Of a stretch of DNA of 28,033 bases, positions 1 through 8,441 are shown in pieces. The notes beneath the pieces were generated by a model. That model had not been told where the DNA came from, did not search any database, and saw only the letters and a list, made by a program, of their open reading frames with translations. Position 1 is the stretch's first letter; each line of letters opens with the position of its first letter. This DNA is from Betaproteobacteria bacterium (GTDB taxonomy: Bacteria > Pseudomonadota > Gammaproteobacteria > Burkholderiales > Rhodocyclaceae): NCBI GenBank assembly GCA_028065725.1, contig JAPTVL010000316.1, positions 1 through 28,033 of the forward strand, in the 5' to 3' direction. The position numbers and the translations under genes were made by a program.

Positions 1-2
1 TC

Positions 3-293
3 GACAAGCTGGAGCGCGATCAGAACATCCTGATCGAGACGTTGGCGCTGTACGTGCGCTATTTCCTCACTGTCAGTACGCCCGTGCCGGAAGCGCATCA
101 AGAGGCGGCGCGCGCCCAGGGCCGCGCACGCTTCGAGCAGTTCATCGAACAACTCGGCCGGCACCTGCTGCGCGGACGCAGTCTGGTCAAGGATGTGGTC
201 GAAGAAATTCAGCCCGATCAGAGCCAGTTCTTCGGCTTGCAGGAGAACGCCAACACCTCGTCGTCAACAGACGACCCTGGAGCACCGTCATGA
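3..293 (+). CDS. CopG-like regulator, C-terminal part (5' end outside window)
   Basis: The reading frame is open from the left edge to a TGA whose last bases overlap the ATG of trbB (ATGA). The visible 96 residues are a C-terminal piece: a helical stretch containing DQNILIETLALYVRYFL, then an Arg/Gln-rich segment (EAARAQGRARFEQFIEQLGR) and a polar tail. In Tn4371-type conjugative elements a small gene, usually annotated as a CopG family (ribbon-helix-helix) regulator, sits between traG and trbB, and this tail resembles the ones I remember from there. The DNA-binding N-terminus is not in the window, so the family call rests on position and resemblance only. It probably helps control the trb operon. 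Confidence 0.6.
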   Translation, partial: DKLERDQNILIETLALYVRYFLTVSTPVPEAHQEAARAQGRARFEQFIEQLGRHLLRGRSLVKDVVEEIQPDQSQFFGLQENANTSSSTDDPGAPS

Positions 294-1306
294 GCGGCAC
301 GGCGCACGATCAGGGCTTGTCGGCCTCGCTGGCGCTGGAGCGTCGCGTGGTCATGCTGCGCACGGCGATGGGGCCGGACATCGCCGAGGCTTTGAACGAC
401 CCCGACGTGGTGGAAGTCATGCTGAATCCCGACGGCTCGCTCTGGGTGGATCGGCTGGGCAGCGGCCGCAAACCGCTGGGTGTCAGCCTCACGCCCGCCG
501 ATGGCGAACGCATCATCCGCCTGGTCGCCGCCCACGTGGGCGCCGAGGTGCATGCGGGCAAGCCGCTATTGTCCGCCGAGCTGCCGGAGACCGGCGAACG
601 TTTCGAGGGCGCGCTGCCACCGGTGACGCCGGGGCCGGTCTTCGCGCTACGCAAGCGCGCGGTCGGTCTGATCCGGCTCGACGCCTACGTGGCCGACGGC
701 ATCCTGACCGAGGCTCAGGCGGAATTCCTGCGTAACGCGGTGCGCGAGCGCCAGAACATCCTGATCGCTGGTGGCACCAGCACCGGCAAGACCACGCTGG
801 CGAACGCCCTGCTCGACGAGATCGCCGCCACCGGTGACCGCGTGATCGTGCTCGAAGACACAGTGGAGCTGCAATGCACGGCGCACGACCATGTCCCGCT
901 GCGCACCCGTGCGGGTGTCGTGACCATGGCCGAGTTGGTGCGCTCGACCCTGCGGCTACGGCCAGACCGCATCGTCGTCGGTGAAGTGCGCGGCGCCGAA
1001 GCGCTGGACTTGCTCAAGGCCTGGGGCACCGGCCATCCGGGCGGCATCGCCACCGTCCATGCCGGTTCCGCCGCGGGCGCGCTGCTGCGGCTGGAACAAC
1101 TGATCCTCGAAGTCGCCGTGACGCCACCACGCGCCCTGATCGCGGAAGCGGTCAACGTCATCGTCTACATCGCCGGGCGCGGCCATGCGCGCCGCGTACA
1201 GGAAATCGCCCGTGTCACTGGCTTCGACAACCACGGCTACCAGCTCAGCGCCGAGCTGATGCCTTTCGTCCCTTTACTTTCATCAACACCCGGAGAACCG
1301 TCATGA
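290..1306 (+). CDS. trbB: Conjugal transfer ATPase TrbB (VirB11 family)
   Basis: This encodes a 338-residue hexameric traffic ATPase that sits on the cytoplasmic face of the mating-pair-formation complex and powers pilus assembly and substrate transfer. Walker A is GGTSTGKTT at residues 161-169, a Walker B-type segment RIVVGEVRG lies near residue 227, and the VirB11/PulE-type histidine box [13 protein letters not shown] follows near residue 248. The length is normal for TrbB. The ATG overlaps the upstream stop by 4 bases and its own stop overlaps the trbC start by 4 bases, so translation is probably coupled along the operon. The family call is secure. Confidence 0.96.
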   Translation: MSGTAHDQGLSASLALERRVVMLRTAMGPDIAEALNDPDVVEVMLNPDGSLWVDRLGSGRKPLGVSLTPADGERIIRLVAAHVGAEVHAGKPLLSAELPETGERFEGALPPVTPGPVFALRKRAVGLIRLDAYVADGILTEAQAEFLRNAVRERQNILIAGGTSTGKTTLANALLDEIAATGDRVIVLEDTVELQCTAHDHVPLRTRAGVVTMAELVRSTLRLRPDRIVVGEVRGAEALDLLKAWGTGHPGGIATVHAGSAAGALLRLEQLILEVAVTPPRALIAEAVNVIVYIAGRGHARRVQEIARVTGFDNHGYQLSAELMPFVPLLSSTPGEPS

Positions 1307-1635
1307 CGACTTCACGCATTTCCGTAAAACCTGCCCTGCAATTCGTGGCTCTCGCCGCACTGCTGCTGGCCATCACCATTCCCGCGCATGCAGCAGGCTC
1401 GAACATGCCGTGGGAAGCGCCGCTGCAATCCGTGCTGGACTCGATCCAGGGGCCGGTGGCCCGAATCATCGCGGTGATCATCATCATTGCCACCGGATTG
1501 ACGCTGGCATTCGGCGACACCAGTGGCGGCTTTCGCAAGCTGGTGCAGATCGTGTTCGGTCTGTCGATCGCGTTCGCCGCGTCCTCGTTCTTCCTGACCT
1601 TCTTCAGCTTCAGCGGCGGAGCGGTGATCGCATGA
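1303..1635 (+). CDS. trbC: TrbC, conjugative pilin (VirB2 family)
   Basis: This 110-residue protein has a Sec-type signal (hydrophobic run at about residues 12-30 ending in PAHAA) and two further hydrophobic helices (about 55-75 and 82-105), the layout of TrbC/VirB2 pilin precursors. In the RP4 family the mature pilin is trimmed and cyclised by the TraF peptidase; traF is not in this window. It starts in an ATGA overlap with trbB and ends in an ATGA overlap with trbD. Position between trbB and trbD supports the call. Confidence 0.92.
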   Translation: MTTSRISVKPALQFVALAALLLAITIPAHAAGSNMPWEAPLQSVLDSIQGPVARIIAVIIIIATGLTLAFGDTSGGFRKLVQIVFGLSIAFAASSFFLTFFSFSGGAVIA

Positions 1636-1904
1636 ACGCGCTGCCTGCTGACGCACCCGGCTTCGAGGTGCCGCTGCACCGCTCGCTGACTGAACCCATT
1701 CTGTTGGGTGGCGCACCGCGCACCGTGGCGATTGCCAACGGCACGTTGTCCGCCGCCGTGGGGCTCGGACTGCAACTCTGGCTGCCCGGCATGGTGCTGT
1801 GGATTGTCGGGCACTCGCTGGCCGTGTGGGGCGCGAGACTGGATGCGCAGTTCATGGCGGTCTTCGCTCGACACATCAAGCACCGGCAACTTCTGGACGT
1901 GTGA
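1632..1904 (+). CDS. trbD: TrbD (VirB3 family)
   Basis: This encodes a 90-residue inner-membrane protein with two adjacent hydrophobic segments (about residues 33-68) and a charged C-terminus, matching the TrbD/VirB3 layout. The frame is open farther upstream, but the ATG at 1632 overlaps the trbC stop as ATGA and gives the usual family length, so I chose it. VirB3-type proteins work with the VirB4-type ATPase, here the next gene. Confidence 0.92.
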   Translation: MNALPADAPGFEVPLHRSLTEPILLGGAPRTVAIANGTLSAAVGLGLQLWLPGMVLWIVGHSLAVWGARLDAQFMAVFARHIKHRQLLDV

Positions 1905-1914
1905 GGACGATCCC

Positions 1915-4344
1915 ATGATGCACCTCGCCGAATACCGCAAGCGCCCCGCGCTGTTGGCCGACTGGCTGCCTTGGGCAGGGCTGGTCGCGCCGGGCGTCGT
2001 ACTCAACAAGGACGGCTCGTTCCAGCGCACGGCAAGCTTTCGCGGGCCTGATTTGGACAGCGCTATGCAGGGTGAACTGGTTGCGACCTCCGCGCGGTTG
2101 AATAACGCACTGCGTAGGCTTGGATCGGGTTGGGCCTTGTTCGTGGAAGCCGAGCGGCGCGTAGCCGCTAACTATCCGGAGTCGGTGTTCCCCGAGCCGC
2201 TGTCCTGGCTGGTCGATGAAGAACGCAGGGCGGCTTTCGAGGAAGCCGAAAGCCACTTCGAGAGCGCCTACCACCTGACGCTGTTGTACCTGCCGCCCGA
2301 GGAATCGACGGCGCACGCCGCGAAGCTGCTGTATGAGAACAGCAAGGTCGAAGGCGTGGACTGGCGCGAACGACTGGATGGCTTCGTGTCGGAGACCGAA
2401 CGCTTCTTCGGCCTGCTTGAAGGGGTGATGCCGGAGATCGCGTGGCTCGACGATGGCCAGACGCTGACCTACCTGCATGCCTGCGTGTCCACGCGTCGGC
2501 ATCCGGTGGCCGCGCCCGAGGTGCCGATGCACCTCGATGCGCTGCTGGCTGATGAGCCATTGACGGGCGGCCTTGCGCCGATGCTCGGGAGCCAGCACCT
2601 GCGCGTGGTGTCGGTGCGTGGCTTTCCGACTTCGACCTGGCCTGGTTTGCTTGACGACCTCAACCGCCTGGGCTTTGCCTACCGCTGGAGCACACGCTTC
2701 CTCTGCCTCGACAAAGCCGATGCCGAGAAGGAACTCAGCCGCTTGCGCCGCCAGTGGTTCGCCAAGCGCAAGAATATCGTCGCGCTGCTGCGCGAGACGG
2801 TCTTCCAGCAGGAAAGCCCGCTGGTCGACTCCGATGCGTCGAACAAGGCAGCGGACGCCGACGCCGCTTTGCAGGAACTTGGCAGTGACCAGGTGTCGTT
2901 CGGCTACGTCACGGCCACCGTGACGGTGATCGATGCCGATGCAACCGCCGCCGACGAGAAGCTGCGTGCCGTGGAACGCACCATCCAGGGCCGGGGTTTC
3001 ATGACGATCCCCGAGACCTTGAACGTGGTCGATGCCTGGCTGTCGTCGATTCCGGGACACGCCTACGCCAACGTGCGCCAGCCCATCGTCTCGACGCTGA
3101 ACCTCGCGCACATGATGCCGGTGTCGGCGGTGTGGGCAGGACAAGAGCGCAATACGCATCTCGACGGCCCACCACTGATCGTGACGCGCACCGATGGCGC
3201 GACACCGTTCCGGCTGGTCACACACATCGGCGACGTGGGCAACACGCTGGTGGTCGGCCCCATCGGCATGGGCAAGTCGGTGCTGCTGGCCACCTTGGCA
3301 TTGCAGTTCCGCCGCTATGCCGGATCGCGCATCTTCGCGTTTGACATGGGGCGCTCGATCCGCGCCACCGTGCTTGGGCTGGGTGGCGAGCATTACGACC
3401 TGGGCGCGGACGGCTCCATCGCCTTCCAGCCGCTGGCCCGTATCGACCAGGAGGCATATCGCGCCTGGGCGGCGGATTGGGTCCAAGGCCTGTTGATTCA
3501 CGAAGGCGTGGTTGTCGGGCCGGCCGAGAAAGAGTCTGTGTGGTCGGCGCTGAACAGTCTCGCCAGCGCGCCACTCGGTCAGCGCACCCTGACCGGCTTG
3601 TCGGTACTGCTGCAATCGAACGCACTGCGTCAGGCGCTGCAACCCTATGTGCTGGACGGCGCGCACGGCAAGCTGCTCGACGCCGACCATGACCGGCTCG
3701 GTTTCGCCGAGGTGCAGGCGTTCGAGATGGAAGAACTGATGCACAGCAAAGCGGCGGCGCTGGCGGTACTGCGCTACCTGTTCGCGCGCTTCGAGGAACG
3801 ACTCGACGGTGCCCCGACACTGCTGATCCTCGATGAAGCCTGGCTGTTCCTCGACGATCCTATGTTCGCCGCCCGCATCCGCCAATGGTTGAAGACGCTG
3901 CGCAAGAAGAACGTATCGGTAATCTTCGCCACGCAATCGCTGGCGGACATCAAGGATTCCAGTATTGCGCCGGCCATCGTCGAGAGCTGCGCGAGCCGTA
4001 TCTTCCTGCCCAACCCGCAGGCGACCGAGCCTCAGATTCGCGTCATCTACGAGAGCTTTGGCCTTAATGCGCGACAGATCGAGATCGTGGCGACCGCCCA
4101 GCCCAAGCGCGACTACTACTACCAGTCGCGGCTCGGCAATAGGGTCTTCGATCTGGGGCTCGGGCCGGTGGCGCTGGCATTTGCTGGCGCAGCCAAGCCC
4201 GAAGACCAGCACGCCATCGACGCCGTTTCCGCGTCGGCTCCGCCTGCGGACTTCGCCGCCGGCTGGCTGCGCCATCGCGGCCTCTACTGGGCCGCCGATC
4301 TGATCCCGTCGTTCCCCTTCACTCCCCAGGAGAAGCAGCCATGA
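1915..4344 (+). CDS. trbE: Conjugal transfer ATPase TrbE (VirB4 family)
   Basis: This encodes an 809-residue VirB4-type ATPase, the largest energy unit of the type IV secretion machine. It has the CagE/TrbE/VirB N-terminal region, Walker A GPIGMGKS at residues 448-455, and Walker B LLILDEAW at 636-643 followed by RQWLKTLRKKNVSVIFATQS, a typical VirB4 sequence. The open frame begins earlier, inside trbD; I chose the ATG at 1915 because it starts the conserved N-terminus, follows a GAGGA ribosome-binding site and gives normal length. A second ATG follows at 1918. The stop overlaps trbJ as ATGA. Confidence 0.95.
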   Translation: MMHLAEYRKRPALLADWLPWAGLVAPGVVLNKDGSFQRTASFRGPDLDSAMQGELVATSARLNNALRRLGSGWALFVEAERRVAANYPESVFPEPLSWLVDEERRAAFEEAESHFESAYHLTLLYLPPEESTAHAAKLLYENSKVEGVDWRERLDGFVSETERFFGLLEGVMPEIAWLDDGQTLTYLHACVSTRRHPVAAPEVPMHLDALLADEPLTGGLAPMLGSQHLRVVSVRGFPTSTWPGLLDDLNRLGFAYRWSTRFLCLDKADAEKELSRLRRQWFAKRKNIVALLRETVFQQESPLVDSDASNKAADADAALQELGSDQVSFGYVTATVTVIDADATAADEKLRAVERTIQGRGFMTIPETLNVVDAWLSSIPGHAYANVRQPIVSTLNLAHMMPVSAVWAGQERNTHLDGPPLIVTRTDGATPFRLVTHIGDVGNTLVVGPIGMGKSVLLATLALQFRRYAGSRIFAFDMGRSIRATVLGLGGEHYDLGADGSIAFQPLARIDQEAYRAWAADWVQGLLIHEGVVVGPAEKESVWSALNSLASAPLGQRTLTGLSVLLQSNALRQALQPYVLDGAHGKLLDADHDRLGFAEVQAFEMEELMHSKAAALAVLRYLFARFEERLDGAPTLLILDEAWLFLDDPMFAARIRQWLKTLRKKNVSVIFATQSLADIKDSSIAPAIVESCASRIFLPNPQATEPQIRVIYESFGLNARQIEIVATAQPKRDYYYQSRLGNRVFDLGLGPVALAFAGAAKPEDQHAIDAVSASAPPADFAAGWLRHRGLYWAADLIPSFPFTPQEKQP

Positions 4345-5069
4345 AGAAAATCCTTCTTGCCGTCGCCGCCGCCGTACTCATGACCGTGATGCCCTCGGTA
4401 CAGGCAACTGTGGTCGTCATCGATCCGGCCAACTTGATTCAGAACATCCTGACAGCTGCCCGTACTCTGCAGCAGATCAACAACCAGATCCAGCAACTTC
4501 AGAACGAAGCGCAGATGCTGACCAACCAGGCGAAGAACCTGACCAGCCTCCCCTTCAGCGCGCTCAATCAACTGCAATCCGCGCTGTCCGCGACGAACCA
4601 GCTGCTGCAGCAGGCGCAGGGGCTGTCATTGAATCTGACGCAGATGGAGACCCAGTTTGCGCAGCTCTATCCCGCTGCCTACACCGCCTCGACATCGGCA
4701 AACCAGATGGCGCTCGACGCCAGCCAGCGTTGGCAGAACGCACTTGAGGCGCTACGTACCGCGACCGAGGTGCAGTCGCAGTCAGTGCAGAACTTCGCTT
4801 CCGACGAGCAAACCTTGTCCGACCTCGTGAACAGCAGCCAGTCGGCGGTCGGCGCGTTGCAAGCCACCCAGGCGACGAACCAGTTGCTCGCCTTGCAGGC
4901 CCGGCAGGAGATCCAGGCGCAGCAGCTGCAGATCACGCAAGACCGCGCTGTCGCCCTCGAACAGGCACGTCAGATCGCGGTGCATGCGCGTGCCGCCGAG
5001 GTGCGCAACCGCTTCCATGGCACTGGCACACCGTATTCGCCATCCCCCGTCAACTTCTACGGCAACTGA
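4341..5069 (+). CDS. trbJ: TrbJ (VirB5 family)
   Basis: This 242-residue exported protein has a Sec signal (about residues 1-22, ending SVQA) and a long Gln/Leu/Ala-rich helical body with many short heptad-like stretches such as INNQIQQLQNEAQML. TrbJ/VirB5 proteins act at the pilus tip or in the periplasm. The ATG overlaps the trbE stop. The last 25 residues contain RNRFHGTGTPYSPSP, which closely resembles the tail of the lipoprotein encoded next. Confidence 0.9.
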   Translation: MKKILLAVAAAVLMTVMPSVQATVVVIDPANLIQNILTAARTLQQINNQIQQLQNEAQMLTNQAKNLTSLPFSALNQLQSALSATNQLLQQAQGLSLNLTQMETQFAQLYPAAYTASTSANQMALDASQRWQNALEALRTATEVQSQSVQNFASDEQTLSDLVNSSQSAVGALQATQATNQLLALQARQEIQAQQLQITQDRAVALEQARQIAVHARAAEVRNRFHGTGTPYSPSPVNFYGN

Positions 5070-5078
5070 GGAACCCAT

Positions 5079-5330
5079 ATGAAAGCCCTCCTCATCGCCG
5101 CCGCCTGCACCGCGCTGCTGGCCGCGTGCGGCAAACCGGAGTCCGCCGAGTCCGTCGAATCGCTGATGGCGAATCCTGATCGCCTGAAGGAAGTCCGCGC
5201 GCAGTGCAAGGCCGACCACGCCAAGGCGGGCGACGCCCTGTGCAACAGGGCGAGTGAGGCCACGCGGCGGCGATTCATGGGCAACGGCACGCCGTACACG
5301 CCCGCGCCACCGGCTGCACCGAAAGACTGA
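5079..5330 (+). CDS. EexN/TrbK-like entry-exclusion lipoprotein
   Basis: This encodes an 83-residue lipoprotein with lipobox LLAAC (Cys at residue 17). The mature part has the pattern SLMANPDRLKEVRAQCK and a second Cys in ALCNRAS, typical of EexN-type entry-exclusion proteins. It occupies the trbK position between trbJ and trbL. Such proteins sit in the inner membrane of donors and block redundant transfer from cells carrying the same element. Its tail RRRFMGNGTPYTPAP resembles the TrbJ tail. The family call is good; the exclusion role is inferred from the family and position. Confidence 0.8.
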   Translation: MKALLIAAACTALLAACGKPESAESVESLMANPDRLKEVRAQCKADHAKAGDALCNRASEATRRRFMGNGTPYTPAPPAAPKD

Positions 5331-5333
5331 GCC

Positions 5334-6695
5334 ATGAACGATCTGTCGGTTATCGACCACTTCCTCGATGTCTTCTCGCACTACATCGACTCGGGTTTCG
5401 GCCTGCTGCATGGCGAGGTGGCGTTCCTCACCGCCACGCTGGTGGTGATCGACATGACGTTGGCCGGGCTGTTCTGGGCGATGGGCGGCGAGGACGTGAT
5501 CGCCAGGCTGATCAAGAAGACGCTCTACGTCGGCGCCTTCGCCTTCATCATCGGCAACTTCAACAACCTGGCCGGCATCCTGTTCAATTCGTTTGCCGGT
5601 CTCGGGCTGGTGGCGTCGGGTTCCACGCTGAGCCAGGCACAATTCCTGCAGCCTGGCCACCTGGCCAAGGTCGGCGTGGATGCGGCGCAACCGATCATGG
5701 CGCAGATCAGCGACCTGACCGGCTTCCCCGAGGTGTTCGCGAACCTCGATGTCATCTCGGTGCTGTTTCTCGCCTGGCTGGTGGTGATCGTGAGCTTCTT
5801 CGTGCTCGCGGTGCAGCTCTTCGTCACGCTGATCGAATTCAAGCTGACCACGCTCGCAGGCTTCGTGCTAGTGCCGTTCGCGTTGTGGAACAAGACCGCG
5901 TTCCTGGCCGAACGGGTGCTGGGCAACGTGGTGTCGTCGGGCATCAAGGTGCTGGTGCTGGCGGTCATCGTCGGCATCGGCACGGGACTGTTTGCTCAGT
6001 TTCAAACACCGCCCGGCACCGCGCCCTCGATCGACCTGGCGCTGACCATCATGCTGGCCTCGCTGGCGATGCTGGGACTCGGGATCTTCGGGCCGGGGAT
6101 TGCCACCGGACTGGTGTCCGGTGCACCGCAGCTCGGTGCTGGTGCGGCGGCAGGCACGGCGCTGGGTGCGGCGGGTCTGGCGGTGGCCGGTGGTGCGGCG
6201 CTCGCGACAGGAAGTGCGGCAGTGGCGGCGGGTACACGCATGGTGCCGGGTGCCACACGTGCCGCCATCGGCGCAGCGGCGTCGGCCGGGCGTGCGAGCA
6301 GCACGATGGCCAGCGGCGCGAAGACCGTCTACCAGGCGGGTGCTGCGGCTTCAGGGTCAGTTGGGGTTCGTGCCGCAGGGGCGGGCCTCGCCAATGTGGC
6401 CAGGCGCGGTGCCGGTGCGGTCGGCCAGCGCGTCGCGGCCAGTGCGAAAGCGGTCAAGGATCGCGTGGCCAATTTCGTCGCGGAAGCCGCTGCGCCTGCG
6501 GCGGCCGCGAGTTCCACCGAATCGGCCGATTCGACCGAAGCCAAGCCATCAACGGCAGAGCCCACCTGGGCCAAACAAATGCGTCGCAAACAGCAGGTGA
6601 GCCATGCGGCAACCACGGCGGCTCACACCCTGCGCTCCGGCGATCACGGTGGCGGCGGTGCCAGTCCGAGCCTGCGCGACGATTCTAACCCTTGA
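5334..6695 (+). CDS. trbL: TrbL (VirB6 family) inner-membrane channel protein
   Basis: This 453-residue polytopic protein has hydrophobic helices across about residues 20-265 and a long low-complexity Ala/Gly/Ser-rich C-terminal tail that ends polar. This is the usual layout of P-type TrbL. TrbL/VirB6 forms the inner-membrane part of the transfer channel. It starts 3 bases after the lipoprotein stop. The Ala/Gly tail is very GC-rich and generates long open frames in other registers that are not genes. Confidence 0.93.
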   Translation: MNDLSVIDHFLDVFSHYIDSGFGLLHGEVAFLTATLVVIDMTLAGLFWAMGGEDVIARLIKKTLYVGAFAFIIGNFNNLAGILFNSFAGLGLVASGSTLSQAQFLQPGHLAKVGVDAAQPIMAQISDLTGFPEVFANLDVISVLFLAWLVVIVSFFVLAVQLFVTLIEFKLTTLAGFVLVPFALWNKTAFLAERVLGNVVSSGIKVLVLAVIVGIGTGLFAQFQTPPGTAPSIDLALTIMLASLAMLGLGIFGPGIATGLVSGAPQLGAGAAAGTALGAAGLAVAGGAALATGSAAVAAGTRMVPGATRAAIGAAASAGRASSTMASGAKTVYQAGAAASGSVGVRAAGAGLANVARRGAGAVGQRVAASAKAVKDRVANFVAEAAAPAAAASSTESADSTEAKPSTAEPTWAKQMRRKQQVSHAATTAAHTLRSGDHGGGGASPSLRDDSNP

Positions 6696-6721
6696 AGATC
6701 AAGTCCAACGGAGATCAGTCC

Positions 6722-7429
6722 ATGCGATTCAAACGACCGCAGGTGCGCTACTCGGACACACCCGAGCCCGTCACTCCCTATCAGGCCGCCGCGCAGGTCT
6801 GGGACCAGCGCATCGGCAGTGCGCGCGTGCAGGCGAAGAACTGGCGACTGACGGCCTTCGGCTGCCTGTCGCTTGCCTTGCTGATGGCTGGCGGGCTGGT
6901 GTGGCGGTCGGCACAGTCCATCGTCACGCCTTATGTGGTCGAAGTGGCCGCCGGCGGCCAGGTGCGCGCGGTCAGCGAAGCGGCCACGCCGTACAAGCCG
7001 AACGATGCGCAGATCGCCTACCACCTGGCGCGCTTCCTCACCGACGTGCGCTCGCTGTCGATCGATCCCATCGTGGTGCGGCAGAACTGGCTCGAAGCCT
7101 ACAACTACACCACCGACATGGGTGCGGCCACGCTGAACGACTACGCGCGCAGCAACGATCCGTTTGCGCGCATCGGCCAGACCTCGACAGCCGTGGAGAT
7201 CACCAGCGTGGTGCGCGCCAGCCCATCGTCGTTCCAGGTGCGCTGGATCGAGCGCAGCTATGTGAATGGTTCGCCTTCGGGCACCGAGCGCTGGACGGCC
7301 GTCGTATCGATTGTGTTGCAGCCACCCCGAACCGAAGAGCGGCTGCGCAAGAACCCGCTGGGAATTTATGTCAACGGCCTGTCCTGGAGCCGTGAATTCG
7401 ACGCAACCGAAGGAACCCCAAAACCATGA
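6722..7429 (+). CDS. trbF: TrbF (VirB8 family)
   Basis: This encodes a 235-residue bitopic inner-membrane protein: a cytoplasmic N-terminus (MRFKRPQVRYSDTPEP, then PYQAAAQVWDQR), one membrane helix (about residues 43-62) and a periplasmic VirB8-like domain. The open frame reaches back to a TTG at 6692 that overlaps the trbL stop. I prefer the ATG at 6722 because GGAG lies 8 bases before it and RFKRPxxxY is the usual TrbF beginning. The gene ends in an ATGA overlap with trbG. Confidence 0.93.
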   Translation: MRFKRPQVRYSDTPEPVTPYQAAAQVWDQRIGSARVQAKNWRLTAFGCLSLALLMAGGLVWRSAQSIVTPYVVEVAAGGQVRAVSEAATPYKPNDAQIAYHLARFLTDVRSLSIDPIVVRQNWLEAYNYTTDMGAATLNDYARSNDPFARIGQTSTAVEITSVVRASPSSFQVRWIERSYVNGSPSGTERWTAVVSIVLQPPRTEERLRKNPLGIYVNGLSWSREFDATEGTPKP

Positions 7430-8439
7430 AAGCCACAATCCGTCATTCCGTATTGCCGCTGATCCTGAGTGCCACCCTGGCAACTCTCACCGGCTGCGCC
7501 ACGCACGGCAAACCGCCGCCGGACATCACGCTGGACGACCCCATCGCGGCGCACGCGCTGCCGGAGCCGCCCAAGCCCATCGAGGTGGTCGAAGTACCCA
7601 AACCTCTGCCGTTACCCGGGCAGTTGAAGCCTTTGGGCAATACGCCCGAGGACAAGCCCATCGCCGAACCGCCCGACGAGAAGGCCAGTGTGGCGCGCGC
7701 CAACGCCGAGGCGCGCGTCCCCCCCAGTCTCGACGGTTACGTCAACGCGATCCAGGTCTGGCCCTACAGCGATGGCGCGCTGTATCAGATCTACACCAGT
7801 CCCGGTCGCGTCACGGTCATCACCTTGCAGCAGGGCGAGGAACTGGTGACCGTTTCGGCCGGCGACACGGTGCGCTGGATCGTCGGTGACACGACCAGCG
7901 GCGCGGGTGCCGGTCTGCGCGTGAACATACTCGTGAAGCCCACGCGTGTCGGCCTGAAGACCAATCTGGTCATCACCACCAACCGTCGCACCTACCTGCT
8001 CGAACTCTCTTCGACGCCGCATGCGTGGATGGCATCGGCATCGTGGGACTACCCGAAGGACCGCATGCTGGCCTTGCAGAAGCAGGCGCAGCAGGCTCAG
8101 GCGGCAGCACCGGTAGACTCGGGCTTGTCGCTGGAGCAAATCAAGTTCCGCTACGCGATCTCCGGTGACAGCCCACCGTGGAAACCGCTGCGCGCGTTCG
8201 ATGACGGCGAGCGCGTCTATATCCAGTTCCCTGCTGGCATCGCGCAGGGCGAGCTGCCGCCGCTATTCGTGATCGGGCAGCAGGGCGATGGCCAGCTCGT
8301 GAACTACCGCTTCCGCTCCCCCTTTTACGTGGTGGATCGGCTGTTCGGTGCCGCCGAGTTGCGGCTCGGTGCGGACAAGGTCGCCGTCGTTCGCATTGAA
8401 CGCACCGATGGCATGGCCAGCACGGCGCGGAGGCATTGA
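7426..8439 (+). CDS. trbG: TrbG (VirB9 family)
   Basis: This 337-residue exported protein has a lipoprotein-like signal (ATLATLTGC, Cys at about residue 24), a Pro-rich linker (residues about 35-70) and a VirB9/CagX domain with the characteristic stretches VNAIQVWPYSDGALYQIYTS and NLVITTNRRTYLLELSS. VirB9-type proteins form the outer-membrane core complex with VirB7/VirB10 types. No separate trbH is present, as is usual in Tn4371-type clusters; the N-terminal Cys may let TrbG anchor itself. That last point is inference. Confidence 0.93.
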   Translation: MKATIRHSVLPLILSATLATLTGCATHGKPPPDITLDDPIAAHALPEPPKPIEVVEVPKPLPLPGQLKPLGNTPEDKPIAEPPDEKASVARANAEARVPPSLDGYVNAIQVWPYSDGALYQIYTSPGRVTVITLQQGEELVTVSAGDTVRWIVGDTTSGAGAGLRVNILVKPTRVGLKTNLVITTNRRTYLLELSSTPHAWMASASWDYPKDRMLALQKQAQQAQAAAPVDSGLSLEQIKFRYAISGDSPPWKPLRAFDDGERVYIQFPAGIAQGELPPLFVIGQQGDGQLVNYRFRSPFYVVDRLFGAAELRLGADKVAVVRIERTDGMASTARRH

Positions 8440-8441
8440 GC

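Noticed and set aside
1876..4275. 799-codon open frame on the - strand opposite trbE
   Set aside because: It mirrors trbE codon for codon, has no recognisable domain, and is a GC-bias shadow of a certain gene.
4782..5690. 302-codon frame on the - strand across trbJ, the lipoprotein gene and trbL
   Set aside because: It crosses three well-supported + strand genes and shows no family motif.
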